A stretch of 64,000 nt of DNA from Solirubrum koreensis (GTDB taxonomy: Bacteria; Bacteroidota; Bacteroidia; Cytophagales; Hymenobacteraceae): positions 62,001 through 126,000 of the forward strand of contig NZ_BAABHA010000013.1 in NCBI RefSeq assembly GCF_039541855.1, in the 5' to 3' direction. The notes beneath the pieces were generated by a model that saw only the letters and a list, made by a program, of their open reading frames with translations, did no database searches and was not told the origin of the DNA. Shown here piece after piece: positions 33,683 through 42,955 of this stretch (its first letter is position 1; every line of letters begins with the position of its first letter). Both the position numbers and the translations under genes were made by a program.

Positions 33683-35599
33683 GTGGCTAATCCGATTCCT
33701 AGCGCACCAGGTGCGGTAACAACCAGTAGATCAAAGGACGCAGCTAGCAACTGGGTCCGTTTTGTGCGCAAATACGGTCCAATTCCAGCAAACGACTCCG
33801 CTTTTGAGGAACATACCGGCCGTGCCGCTAAACGTGCTGGCGTCACCCCCATTTCTTTCCCCCATCCCCGTTTCGCCGAGGTGCTCGCTTGCCTAACCGG
33901 TGAGTCGCTGGTCTCCGTGATTCTAACCGGTACGGCCGGTGACGGTAAAACACACCTGTGCAGTAAGATCTGGGAACATCTGCAAGGCGAAGCAGCCGTG
34001 TGGGCCTCGAACAATCCCTATATCAACCTGACGCTTCCCTCGGGCACTACCCTGCATGTTATTCGGGATTTGAGCGCCTGGGTTCCGCCCCAAGGGGCTG
34101 AGTGGGAGCTCGACGCTCGCAACTTGCTAGAGCAGTTTTCCGATGGCCTGTTCTCGGCCCAGACATCAGACTACTTCCTCATCGCCGCTAACGACGGCCA
34201 GCTGATTGAAACCTGGCGCCGGTTACCGGATTCACCCGCCGTCAGCAAAGCCCGCGCTTTGTTTGAGCAGCTCCTGGTGGAAGATCAGGAGGAGCAGCCC
34301 GGCGTAGCCCTCCGATTTTTCAACTTGTCGCGCGGTTCCTCTGCGCAGCTCTTTGATTGTGCCGTGGATGCATTCTTGAATCACCCGGGGTGGAAGCTAT
34401 GCTTTGAAGGAGAGAACGGGGAATCCGTGGCGTTCGGACCGAAATCACCCATTCGGCGCAACTATGAGTTGCTGCAAACTCCGCTGCTGCAGCAGCGCCT
34501 GCGGGACTTGCTGGAACTTTGTGACTACAATGACTTGCACATTCCCATCCGGGAGATTCTAGCCTTGCTGGTGAACGCCGTGCTGGGTCATTCAGGGAAC
34601 ACGTGCAAAGACCATCTGATGGTGCCGGCGGATGTGCCCCGCATCATTGCGGAGGGCTCCGTGGCCAAAGCCAGCATCTATAACAACTTAATTGGCGGCA
34701 ACCTGCGCGAAAGCCGCCGGGAAAGCATCGGCGTCTTCAACTACCTGGACCGTTTTCGGCTGGGGCATGAGACAACCAACCGCATCGACTCCATTCTGAT
34801 CTTTGGGGAAGCCGATGAGGCACTCCAGTCCTACTACGATCAGTACCTGGGTAGCGACACCTTCTACGGGGCGGACGCCAGTTACCGCAAGGCCCAAAGC
34901 GACTACGTAGAGTCGGCCGATGAGGACCTGAGCAACAGTCGTTTTCTGGAGATGCTAGTTGTGCAGCGCCGCGCCCTATTCTTTAAAATACCCACCAAGG
35001 AGGCCACTGACCTGCACTTGTGGGACCTGACGGTCTTCCGGTTCGCAGGCGAATACTTGGAGAGAGTCGTGCGCACCGTTCACCCCAACCTCAAAGGACG
35101 AGTGGACCGGCACATCGTCAGCCGGTTGGTCCGAGGCCTGAACCGGGTGATTGTGGGCATGCTCATCAACGATGACCGCAAGCTATGCCTGGGCACGAGC
35201 CTGCAGTCCACTGGCGCCAAGGTGTCCCGGATTTACGAAGACTCCATCTCCGTGGTCCCCAGCAAGGGCGAACGGGTGGAAATTGTCTGGCAGGGAAATA
35301 AGCCCGCGCTGCAGGTCACGCTCAGCGAGCAAATCAGCGAAGTATTTCCCTTGAATCTGGTGCGCTACGAGTTCCTCTCCCGCGTGGCGGAGGGGGCCCT
35401 GCCCAGCAGCTTTTCAAAGGAATGCTACGAGGACGTTCTCTCGTTCAAAAGTCGCCTGCTCACGGCCCTCAAAAAGCGCCGCAAAGCGGAAGCGGTGGAA
35501 GGGGACGAGTTTATTCTCAGTTTTCAACGACTGCGCTTGGATGAGAATGGCAACCCGGAGCACCGCACCATCCAGCTGAACTTGCCGGCCACTCCCTAG
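33683..35599 (+). CDS. DptF/SspF-like P-loop protein of phosphorothioation-dependent restriction
   Basis: The 638-residue product starts at GTG 33683 and carries Walker A LTGTAGDGKTH (GTAGDGKT, 83-90). Size, an N-terminal ATPase and position before a roughly 500-residue and a roughly 1770-residue protein match DptF-DptG-DptH (DndFGH) and SspFGH, which damage DNA that lacks the phosphorothioate mark. The family is assigned mainly by operon pattern plus the P-loop. 24 bases separate it from the sulfurtransferase gene and 56 from the next gene. Confidence 0.72.
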   Translation: MANPIPSAPGAVTTSRSKDAASNWVRFVRKYGPIPANDSAFEEHTGRAAKRAGVTPISFPHPRFAEVLACLTGESLVSVILTGTAGDGKTHLCSKIWEHLQGEAAVWASNNPYINLTLPSGTTLHVIRDLSAWVPPQGAEWELDARNLLEQFSDGLFSAQTSDYFLIAANDGQLIETWRRLPDSPAVSKARALFEQLLVEDQEEQPGVALRFFNLSRGSSAQLFDCAVDAFLNHPGWKLCFEGENGESVAFGPKSPIRRNYELLQTPLLQQRLRDLLELCDYNDLHIPIREILALLVNAVLGHSGNTCKDHLMVPADVPRIIAEGSVAKASIYNNLIGGNLRESRRESIGVFNYLDRFRLGHETTNRIDSILIFGEADEALQSYYDQYLGSDTFYGADASYRKAQSDYVESADEDLSNSRFLEMLVVQRRALFFKIPTKEATDLHLWDLTVFRFAGEYLERVVRTVHPNLKGRVDRHIVSRLVRGLNRVIVGMLINDDRKLCLGTSLQSTGAKVSRIYEDSISVVPSKGERVEIVWQGNKPALQVTLSEQISEVFPLNLVRYEFLSRVAEGALPSSFSKECYEDVLSFKSRLLTALKKRRKAEAVEGDEFILSFQRLRLDENGNPEHRTIQLNLPATP

Positions 35600-35655
35600 C
35601 CTTTTTATCAGCCCTCGAGTCTCTCCGTTCGGGGCACTATGCCCCTCTGTCGTTA

Positions 35656-37230
35656 TTGCCTATGCCCCTACCTCTCCTCTCCGATTCCGACTTGCTGGTT
35701 GCCCGACCGCCCAAAGGGCACTACACCCGCATGCTGTTCTGGCTGGATGAACAGATCTGGGGGCACCGGGTGTACCCGCAAACGCCCTGGCTTATGTTCC
35801 TGGAGTTCCTAACGGTAGCGGAGTATTTTTTCCGGGAGGGCAGCTTACTGCAGGAGCCGGACTCCTACCCCGCGTTGGTGTATCAGCCACGCAGGCGCAT
35901 GCGCCTGCGCAACATTCTCTGGAACAACGAGCTGATTAAAAGCCTGGAAGACGAGAAGCTGGATTCCAACACCACGTGGAACAGATGGCTGGAGTGGATG
36001 AAGGAAAACGCGATGCACGTGACCGATACCGACTTTTCGTATTTGAAAGGCCGCTTCGAGCGCTTCAGCGACTTCGCCTTTTTAGTGGGCATGCTGCGGG
36101 ACGCCTCGGTGGAAAGCGAGAGCAACAAGCGGTGGACGTCCCGTTTTCTCTTTCCCTTTGGAGCCAACGCTATCTACGAGGACCAGGACCTAAAAGGAGA
36201 CCGGGATTTCAACAACTTCACCCGAACCGGGGAGTTGCTTTACCTGATGCTGTGCCGCAGCGACGTCGCTGACTCCCTACGGCCTTACCTGCACGACTTC
36301 TTGAAGGGTGACAACGAGTGGAACCAGCTGCTGACGGTGCTGGAGCGCGAGCCGGAAAAAGGCGACGAAGAGCGCAAACACAGCTATTTGCCTTACAAGC
36401 AGCATCCGTGCTTCGACGCACTGGGTCAGGACTGGCTTAACCTTTTCCAGCTGGGGTTACCCAACTTTGATGTGCTCAACCACCTGGTCACCCTGGGGGC
36501 TTTTCACGTGCTGTTGTACCAGTTGCACGTAGCCGCTGAGTGGACCGGCAAAGCCGAACGCCTCACGTTTCTGTGTGAGGTAGTCGCGCCTAAAAAGACG
36601 CTCGTTCGGGAAGTTTCCATCATTAATTTCCAGGAAAACAACGGGCTGTCCGGCGACGCGGTTCAGGCCTACATCACCCGCATTCAGCAGTCGGAGGCCT
36701 GGCAGCAAGCCTTGCAACTGCATACGCCGGCGGATGTGTTTGACGCTTGCCAGCAGGTACTTCAAAAAGAGATTTGGTGGGACGATGCGGCCGATTACGA
36801 CCGCAGCCACGACCCGGATGAACTGCTGGATTACTTGCGGGAAAAGGCGCAGGTTCGCCATCAGCAGCACGCCGGAGAAGTTCACCGCACCCTGGGACGC
36901 CTGATTGGCTTAGTATCCCGGCGTGGCACCAATAAATACCGCTACGCCCCGACCGACGGCCTACTCAAGACCTTGATTTTCGCCAACGTGCCGCATCGCA
37001 TGGAGCTCAAGGAATTCTTCCAGGTCCTTTACTCGCGCTACGGCCTCGTCTTCAGTGAGCGGGAAGCGGCGTTGGTGATTGCCGAAGAGGAATACGATCC
37101 AAAACCCTTCGCCGCGAACGCTGCCCGCTTAGAATCGCGCTTAAATAGTTTGGGCCTGTTGCGCCGCTTGTCGGACGGTTGTGCCTACGTGATTAATCCC
37201 AATGGCCACGTATCCCAGGGCCACGCCTAA
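35656..37230 (+). CDS. DptG/SspG-like protein of phosphorothioation-dependent restriction
   Basis: The 524-residue soluble protein has no recognised catalytic motif. Its place between a DptF-like ATPase and a DptH-like giant ATPase gives it the DptG/SspG role. It starts MPLPLLSDSDLLVARPPKG from 35662, or MPMPLPL from 35656; either ATG is possible. It is separated from the DptH-like gene by 12 bases. Assignment is from context and length. Confidence 0.6.
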   Translation: MPMPLPLLSDSDLLVARPPKGHYTRMLFWLDEQIWGHRVYPQTPWLMFLEFLTVAEYFFREGSLLQEPDSYPALVYQPRRRMRLRNILWNNELIKSLEDEKLDSNTTWNRWLEWMKENAMHVTDTDFSYLKGRFERFSDFAFLVGMLRDASVESESNKRWTSRFLFPFGANAIYEDQDLKGDRDFNNFTRTGELLYLMLCRSDVADSLRPYLHDFLKGDNEWNQLLTVLEREPEKGDEERKHSYLPYKQHPCFDALGQDWLNLFQLGLPNFDVLNHLVTLGAFHVLLYQLHVAAEWTGKAERLTFLCEVVAPKKTLVREVSIINFQENNGLSGDAVQAYITRIQQSEAWQQALQLHTPADVFDACQQVLQKEIWWDDAADYDRSHDPDELLDYLREKAQVRHQQHAGEVHRTLGRLIGLVSRRGTNKYRYAPTDGLLKTLIFANVPHRMELKEFFQVLYSRYGLVFSEREAALVIAEEEYDPKPFAANAARLESRLNSLGLLRRLSDGCAYVINPNGHVSQGHA

Positions 37231-37242
37231 TTAGTACGTATT

Positions 37243-40200
37243 ATGGAAACGAGTACGCTCAGCGCCGGTCCGTCGGAAGAAACCACCTTTACGACGGCTA
37301 CCCTCATCGGCCAGGTGGCGACCCTTTACCTGGCCCAACGCATTCAGGGCAGTGAAGGAGAGACAGGCACCGCGCGTTTTATTCTGGATCAGCTAAAGGG
37401 GGAGCAGATGGCCGCCATTGCCCGGGCTATTTTGGACCACGGGCAGCTGGTGAACCTGGTGGAAATTCAGCTTCCGCAGGCGCAATTGCTGCCTTACGTA
37501 GCCGAATACAACTTACCCGAGCACATTCTCACCACGCAGCGGGCCACATATCTCCGCAATGCGGATTGTGAGCGGCCCGCGCTGCTACTGGCCAATACCG
37601 GGGATGACGAAGCGCAGTCCCTGAATCTGATTGAGCCCATCGGCTCGGCCGTCCTGCTGGCGCAAGCGGAACTGTGGGTACAAGTAGCGGCCACCGGCCT
37701 GAAGCTGGCCGACGAGCAAATCGACGTGTGGGGCCGGGTGCTACGGGCCCTCATGGAGCTCAGCATTCGTTCCCTACCCCACGTGGCCGAGTACGTGCTG
37801 CGCACCCGACGCGAAGTGGAAGAGGGGGCCCCGCTGCTCGCGGCCCTGGGCGCGGCTTTGCCCGCGCTGGCCATGCCGCGCGACACCAGCATGTTTATCG
37901 GGCTACCCGAAAAATTCCACCGGCACGTTTCCCGGTGGAAGCTCTTCTTTCTGGACGCGCACAAGAAACGTGCTCCCTATCTCCGGAAACAGACTCCGGC
38001 CCAGACCCTGCTCACCTCGGCGAACTTGCGCGCCGCCTTTGCAAAAGTCCGTGAAGGCATGCCCGAGGCGCATTACCCGGTGATTGAGGCTTTCATCGCG
38101 GCCGATAGCCAGTGGAATGAAGCGGCTAAGGCGTTGGCTGAAATTGAATGGGAACAGGTAAGGCCGCTTTTTGATGGCCTACGCCGCGAAAAACTCAACT
38201 TAGGCAAGCTCACGCAAAATTTCTTTGACGACAAAGACGACGACCTGCTATCCAACGACGAGCGGGAGTACCTGAAAGGGCTCGCGGAGCGCAATTCTTC
38301 CACGGCCACCGACGAAGACCGGCTTTTTTACGACCTGCACCGGCATCAAATTGGCGAAAACCGGCATTTGAAAGCCGGGTGGGACAAGTTCGCCTTCGGA
38401 CGGCCCCACGAAAACGAGGATTTCCTAACGGGGCTGGCGCTGTGTTTGGAGCGTCTTACCGTGGAAGACTACAGCACCAACCGCCGGTTGAAAATTCGAC
38501 TGGATGCCAAAAGCAAGGGCGACCTGAAGAAGCTGAATACCGAGGCCGGCCTATACTTTGCGACCCGCTACAACGGCCTGCGGGAGCTGCTGGGCAGCCA
38601 AGTAGAATGGGAAGTTGGCGAGTTGCTGAACTTTCCAGCCCTGCTGGAGGAATGGCGCAAATCCCCCAAGTATTCCCGTAACCGCTCGGAGGCGAAAGCA
38701 GCCTTGCAACTCAAGTTTACGCTGGAGCTGCAAATGGACTCGGTGACCCAAGGCCAGGCCAGCGGTTCCACGGCATCCGCCACACAGCTAATCTGGACTT
38801 TCAATCCCATCAAAGTCACGCGGGAGTTTGCCGCGGACTGGGGGCGCCTGCGGGAGCACCCCCTGGTCCTATGCACCGCGTGGCGAGAAGCCGTTAGCGC
38901 CAAAGGCCGCTTTCAATCGGTCAACATCAACGATGTGCGCACCCTAGTGCCCGCCTTTGGGCAAAACCGGGGCTCCTTCGTGGGTACTTACAAAGCCGCC
39001 AACAACCTTGCCACCCGCTGGGAAGCCAACCTGAAACTGGCCCTGGCCGAAGAGATGGTATCGTCAGCGGTCGAAAAAGAGCTTAAAGAGCTGTGGCGCA
39101 GCTTTAAAACGGCTTATACGGGAGCCATTGAAGGGTTCCTCCAGCAAGGGCTCGCCACCGAAGCCCTGCGCGAACAGGCAGAACGGTACGCCGAATTGCT
39201 GCTGGCAGTGTGTGAGAAAGCCGTCGGCGACCGTAACCGCACCCTGCTGCTGCAACCCCTGCTGCGCATCGGTTCCGTTTCCGTAGCAGGCGACGCGCCC
39301 ACTGAAATCATCACGCCCTGGCATCCTTTGCGAATGGTTTCCCTGTACGTGAAAGCCCGCCGGGTACGAGACCTGCTCAAAGCTTATCTGACGGAAGAAG
39401 AAGTTCGGTTTGGCGATGCCGGGCGGTTATTTTTCAAAGATCTACGGGAGGAACTGGCCCATCCGTTTTACCCGGAGGTGGTTCTCGGACGCTACGACAG
39501 CAAGCCCGAGTTACTGGCCCTGAGTGATACCTGCGGCGACTATACCCTGCATGAATCGCCCGTGGCCACGGACACCGAGACGAGCGATAACCCTACTGAG
39601 TCGTCGAAGCGGGTAGCCGAGTTAGTGGCCCGCTACCTGGCCCTGCAACCGCACGAGAGCGCCAACTTATCGGTGGTGCTCTACGACTGCGATTCCGCGC
39701 GCTTACCTCAAGCGGTGGTGGATCGCATCGGTGCCATGCACGAGGAAGAGGAAGACGTGCGGTGTCAAATCGTACTGCGTCACCACGACCCCAAGAAGCT
39801 GCATCCTCTCTACGAACGTATTGTAGAGGCCTCCGACTCCGACCCAGACGCGTACAGTACCAGCGAAGCCACCCGTGACTTCATGGCGCGCCTGCGCATT
39901 GGCATCTCAGCCGACCAGGCGCCCGCCCCCAACGAGCACGAGGGGCCGCCCAATGACATTGTGTTCCTGCAGGACGTCATTGCCCGCCACGCCACGGTCG
40001 ACTGGTACATAGAGAATGCGCACGTGGTGCCGCTAATGGAGCTAGTACCGGCGCACTGGTCGCGCCGCCGGCCGGCCCCCACAGGAGACATGAAGTCCGT
40101 GGTGTACTTATGCTGTCCGGCTCAGACTCGGGAGGGCTGGGCTTATCTAACGGCCATCACTACGTTCGTGAAGGGAAACTGGGACCAGGATACCACCCGG

Positions 40201-42558
40201 CGTTTGCTGCCCGCACGCCAACTGGATTTCCAGGACCAGAAGATGAGCCACATCTTCGAGGAAACGCATAACCTGGGGCACTGGGTCGTTAATTACGATG
40301 AGTTGCTGGACCGCCGCCAGTTGGTCGACCGCAAGGTGCGCGTTATCCGCTACAAGCAGTCGTCTACTCAGGGACGCAGCCTGATCGTCTCCTCGACGGC
40401 CTCCCTAGGGTTATTGCAGTCCATGGTGCAACGACGCATCGCTAGCCTGGATTTAGGCCTGGATAAGCCGGCCCAACAGAGCTTGACTGAGCGCTTCATT
40501 GCCGAAGCCAACAAGATTTCCGGTGACATCGTGCTGCGGGCCGCCCGCCGCGGACGCAGCGCCAGTGAACTGATGGGCGTGGTACTCAGCTGCTTTTTGA
40601 TCCGGCAGGAAGTGCACACCTATTTGGGCGGCGAAAAAGGCCACTTTGGCTGGTACTTCCTCGACGATTATGCCGAATGGTTGGGTCAGCGAGAAGAGCA
40701 GCTCGCCGACATCCTTATGCTTAGTCCCAGCCGGGGTGAAAACGGGGAGTTGCGTTTGACCATTATTGTCGGTGAAGCCAAGTTTATCGACCGTGGCGGC
40801 CTGATTGCCGGGGCACGTACTTCCCGCAACCAGCTGCGAGACACCCTTAAACGCATAAACGAAGCCTTGTTTGGCGCCCCAGAGCGGTTAGACCGGGCAC
40901 TATGGCTGGCCCGCTTATCCGATCTGATACTGGACGGGGTGCAGTTTCCTGCCGGAGCAGGGATCAACCTTGCGGACTGGCGCTTGGCTATTCGCCAAGG
41001 AAAGTGCCACATTAGTGTGCGGGGGTATTCGCACGTCTTCATCTCCGGTCCGGAGAATGAGCCAACCGATGCTGATTTCAGCCAGATTACCGAAGTAGAC
41101 AACGCCTACCAGGAAATCTTCTCGCTTGACCAAGTGCGAGAGCTGGTTCATTGTTACCGCACAAAGCAAGACCCCATGCCCGTGCGCGCGGCCAACGGCG
41201 ACCCCAGCATTTGGGCCAGCCAAACGTTTGTGCAGCCCGCAGCCGGTGCTCCTTCGGTAACAATTACTGCAGCCGCGGGTGGTAGTGAAGCATCGTTACC
41301 GGGAAATGGTACGTCCTCCCCTCCCCAAGTTCCTGCTCCGCCCGCCGTGCCAGCGACGGTTGTCAGTACGCCCACTGATGTAGTTGTTTTGCCGACTATG
41401 AATCCGCGCTGGGCTTACCCAGCTATTGAGCAGCTACTCCCCCAATCTAACCAAGTGCAGCCCGAAGCCCTGGCTGACTTGGAATGGCTGAACGCAACCG
41501 CACTGCGCACGAAAGCCGCCTTGCAGGGTTTTAACCTGCATGCGAAACTGCAGCAAAGCAAACTCACACCAAATGCCGCGCTGCTTACTTTCCAAGGCAA
41601 CGCTAATCTTACGGTTGACCAAGTGGTGAAGCGGCAGGTAGAGTTTAAAACTACGTACGGCTTGAGCGTTGTATCCGTGCGCCCGGAGTCCGGGGCCATT
41701 TCGCTTGCCATTGAGCGGCCCCAGCGCCAAGTGGTTCGACTGGAGGATATCTGGAGCCGGTGGCATCCGGACTCTGCACATGGCAACCAAACGCTTGCCA
41801 TCGCCATTCGGGAGGACAATGGTGAAATTCTAACGCTTTCACCTCAACGCAACGCCCCTCATACCCTGATTGCTGGCACCACCGGCAGCGGCAAGTCCGT
41901 GCTGGTGCAGAACATCATCTTGTGCATTGCCGCTACCAACACCCCTAAGCAAGCGCAGATGATCATTATTGACCCAAAGCTTGGGGTAGACTATTTTGCG
42001 CTGGAGCCACTGCCTCACATCAAGGGGGGCAGCATCATCGTCGAGCAAGAACAAGCGTTGGAAGAGCTTCTGGCGTTAGTCGACGAAATGGAAGCCCGCT
42101 ACAAATTGTTCCGTGAGGCTCGCGCAGCGAATATCGCTGCGTACAATAAAAAGGTAGAGGAAGAAAAACGCTTACCTGTCATCTGGCTCATTCATGATGA
42201 ATTTGCCGACTGGATGCAGGTGGACGAATACAAGCAGCAAGTAACCAGCGTAGTGTCTCGCTTGGGGGTAAAAGCCCGGGCGGCAGGTATCTACCTGGTC
42301 TTTGCCGCACAACGTCCCGATGCGAATGTGATGCCCATGCAATTGCGCACGAACCTGGGAAACCGGCTTATTCTAAAAGTTGACTCCGAGGGGACTTCCG
42401 AAATTGCTTTAAGTCAAAAAGGTGCTGAACGCCTCTTGGGTAAGGGCCATTTGTTAGCTAAACTTGAAGGAGAATCCGATTTGGTGTTTAGCCAAGTACC
42501 TTTCATTCAAGAAGAGGTAATTGATCAAATTGTGGGTATAACAAACGCGCTTACATAA
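37243..42558 (+). CDS. DptH/SspH-like giant protein with C-terminal FtsK/HerA-type ATPase
   Basis: The 1771-residue product has an unassigned N-terminal about 1350 residues, then a Ser/Pro/Ala-rich linker (about 1345-1385), then an FtsK/HerA-like motor with Walker A GTTGSGKS (1545-1552) and Walker B VIWLIHDEFAD (Asp1652-Glu1653). Length and C-terminal motor match DptH/DndH, the largest subunit of phosphorothioation-dependent restriction, which acts on unmodified DNA. It ends the eight-gene operon. A hairpin follows at 42785-42813 before the convergent sacsin-like gene. Confidence 0.8.
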   Translation: METSTLSAGPSEETTFTTATLIGQVATLYLAQRIQGSEGETGTARFILDQLKGEQMAAIARAILDHGQLVNLVEIQLPQAQLLPYVAEYNLPEHILTTQRATYLRNADCERPALLLANTGDDEAQSLNLIEPIGSAVLLAQAELWVQVAATGLKLADEQIDVWGRVLRALMELSIRSLPHVAEYVLRTRREVEEGAPLLAALGAALPALAMPRDTSMFIGLPEKFHRHVSRWKLFFLDAHKKRAPYLRKQTPAQTLLTSANLRAAFAKVREGMPEAHYPVIEAFIAADSQWNEAAKALAEIEWEQVRPLFDGLRREKLNLGKLTQNFFDDKDDDLLSNDEREYLKGLAERNSSTATDEDRLFYDLHRHQIGENRHLKAGWDKFAFGRPHENEDFLTGLALCLERLTVEDYSTNRRLKIRLDAKSKGDLKKLNTEAGLYFATRYNGLRELLGSQVEWEVGELLNFPALLEEWRKSPKYSRNRSEAKAALQLKFTLELQMDSVTQGQASGSTASATQLIWTFNPIKVTREFAADWGRLREHPLVLCTAWREAVSAKGRFQSVNINDVRTLVPAFGQNRGSFVGTYKAANNLATRWEANLKLALAEEMVSSAVEKELKELWRSFKTAYTGAIEGFLQQGLATEALREQAERYAELLLAVCEKAVGDRNRTLLLQPLLRIGSVSVAGDAPTEIITPWHPLRMVSLYVKARRVRDLLKAYLTEEEVRFGDAGRLFFKDLREELAHPFYPEVVLGRYDSKPELLALSDTCGDYTLHESPVATDTETSDNPTESSKRVAELVARYLALQPHESANLSVVLYDCDSARLPQAVVDRIGAMHEEEEDVRCQIVLRHHDPKKLHPLYERIVEASDSDPDAYSTSEATRDFMARLRIGISADQAPAPNEHEGPPNDIVFLQDVIARHATVDWYIENAHVVPLMELVPAHWSRRRPAPTGDMKSVVYLCCPAQTREGWAYLTAITTFVKGNWDQDTTRRLLPARQLDFQDQKMSHIFEETHNLGHWVVNYDELLDRRQLVDRKVRVIRYKQSSTQGRSLIVSSTASLGLLQSMVQRRIASLDLGLDKPAQQSLTERFIAEANKISGDIVLRAARRGRSASELMGVVLSCFLIRQEVHTYLGGEKGHFGWYFLDDYAEWLGQREEQLADILMLSPSRGENGELRLTIIVGEAKFIDRGGLIAGARTSRNQLRDTLKRINEALFGAPERLDRALWLARLSDLILDGVQFPAGAGINLADWRLAIRQGKCHISVRGYSHVFISGPENEPTDADFSQITEVDNAYQEIFSLDQVRELVHCYRTKQDPMPVRAANGDPSIWASQTFVQPAAGAPSVTITAAAGGSEASLPGNGTSSPPQVPAPPAVPATVVSTPTDVVVLPTMNPRWAYPAIEQLLPQSNQVQPEALADLEWLNATALRTKAALQGFNLHAKLQQSKLTPNAALLTFQGNANLTVDQVVKRQVEFKTTYGLSVVSVRPESGAISLAIERPQRQVVRLEDIWSRWHPDSAHGNQTLAIAIREDNGEILTLSPQRNAPHTLIAGTTGSGKSVLVQNIILCIAATNTPKQAQMIIIDPKLGVDYFALEPLPHIKGGSIIVEQEQALEELLALVDEMEARYKLFREARAANIAAYNKKVEEEKRLPVIWLIHDEFADWMQVDEYKQQVTSVVSRLGVKARAAGIYLVFAAQRPDANVMPMQLRTNLGNRLILKVDSEGTSEIALSQKGAERLLGKGHLLAKLEGESDLVFSQVPFIQEEVIDQIVGITNALT

Positions 42559-42784
42559 TATCAGCCTAACAAACTAGTAGTTAAACTACATCTGAACGAC
42601 ATAAATGAATGGCATACTGACAGGCCCGAAGTAAAGGACTGGTAAAAACGAATCGTAGCGTGTCAGGTAGCGCATAACTCCTTTTGGTGGCAGCCTAATG
42701 GTAAGCGAGGCCAACAGACAGTGGCTTTGAATGCTCCATTTTAGGAGCCAAGCTCGTACGACCACTACGCCGAAATGGCCAAGC

Positions 42785-42813
42785 GCTGAAGCGGGAAAAG
42801 CACCCGCTTCAGC
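42785..42813. terminator. 11-bp-stem hairpin between convergent operons
   Basis: GCTGAAGCGGG (42785-42795) and its exact reverse complement (42803-42813) with a 7-base loop. It lies in the 397-base gap between the end of the phosphorothioation operon and the end of the sacsin-like gene. No U-run follows, so termination is uncertain. The rest of the gap (42559-42955) holds no supported gene. Confidence 0.4.
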
Positions 42814-42955
42814 TGCACAATACCATTCCTCAATCTATCCTTTTAGCATACCTGATTTGTTTCCTTTTTGAGGTTTCGCTATCGTGGAGCACATTCTTAA
42901 TAGTCCTGTGGAGCCTTACAAGCCTAAATTCAGGCTATCCCAGCGCTAACTGAGC

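Noticed and set aside
24001..42558. BREX system
   Set aside because: The large ATPase resembles BrxC/PglY-like proteins in size, but no PglZ-family gene, PglX methylase or Lon-like BrxL was seen; DUF4007, desulfurase and PP-loop genes fit phosphorothioation.
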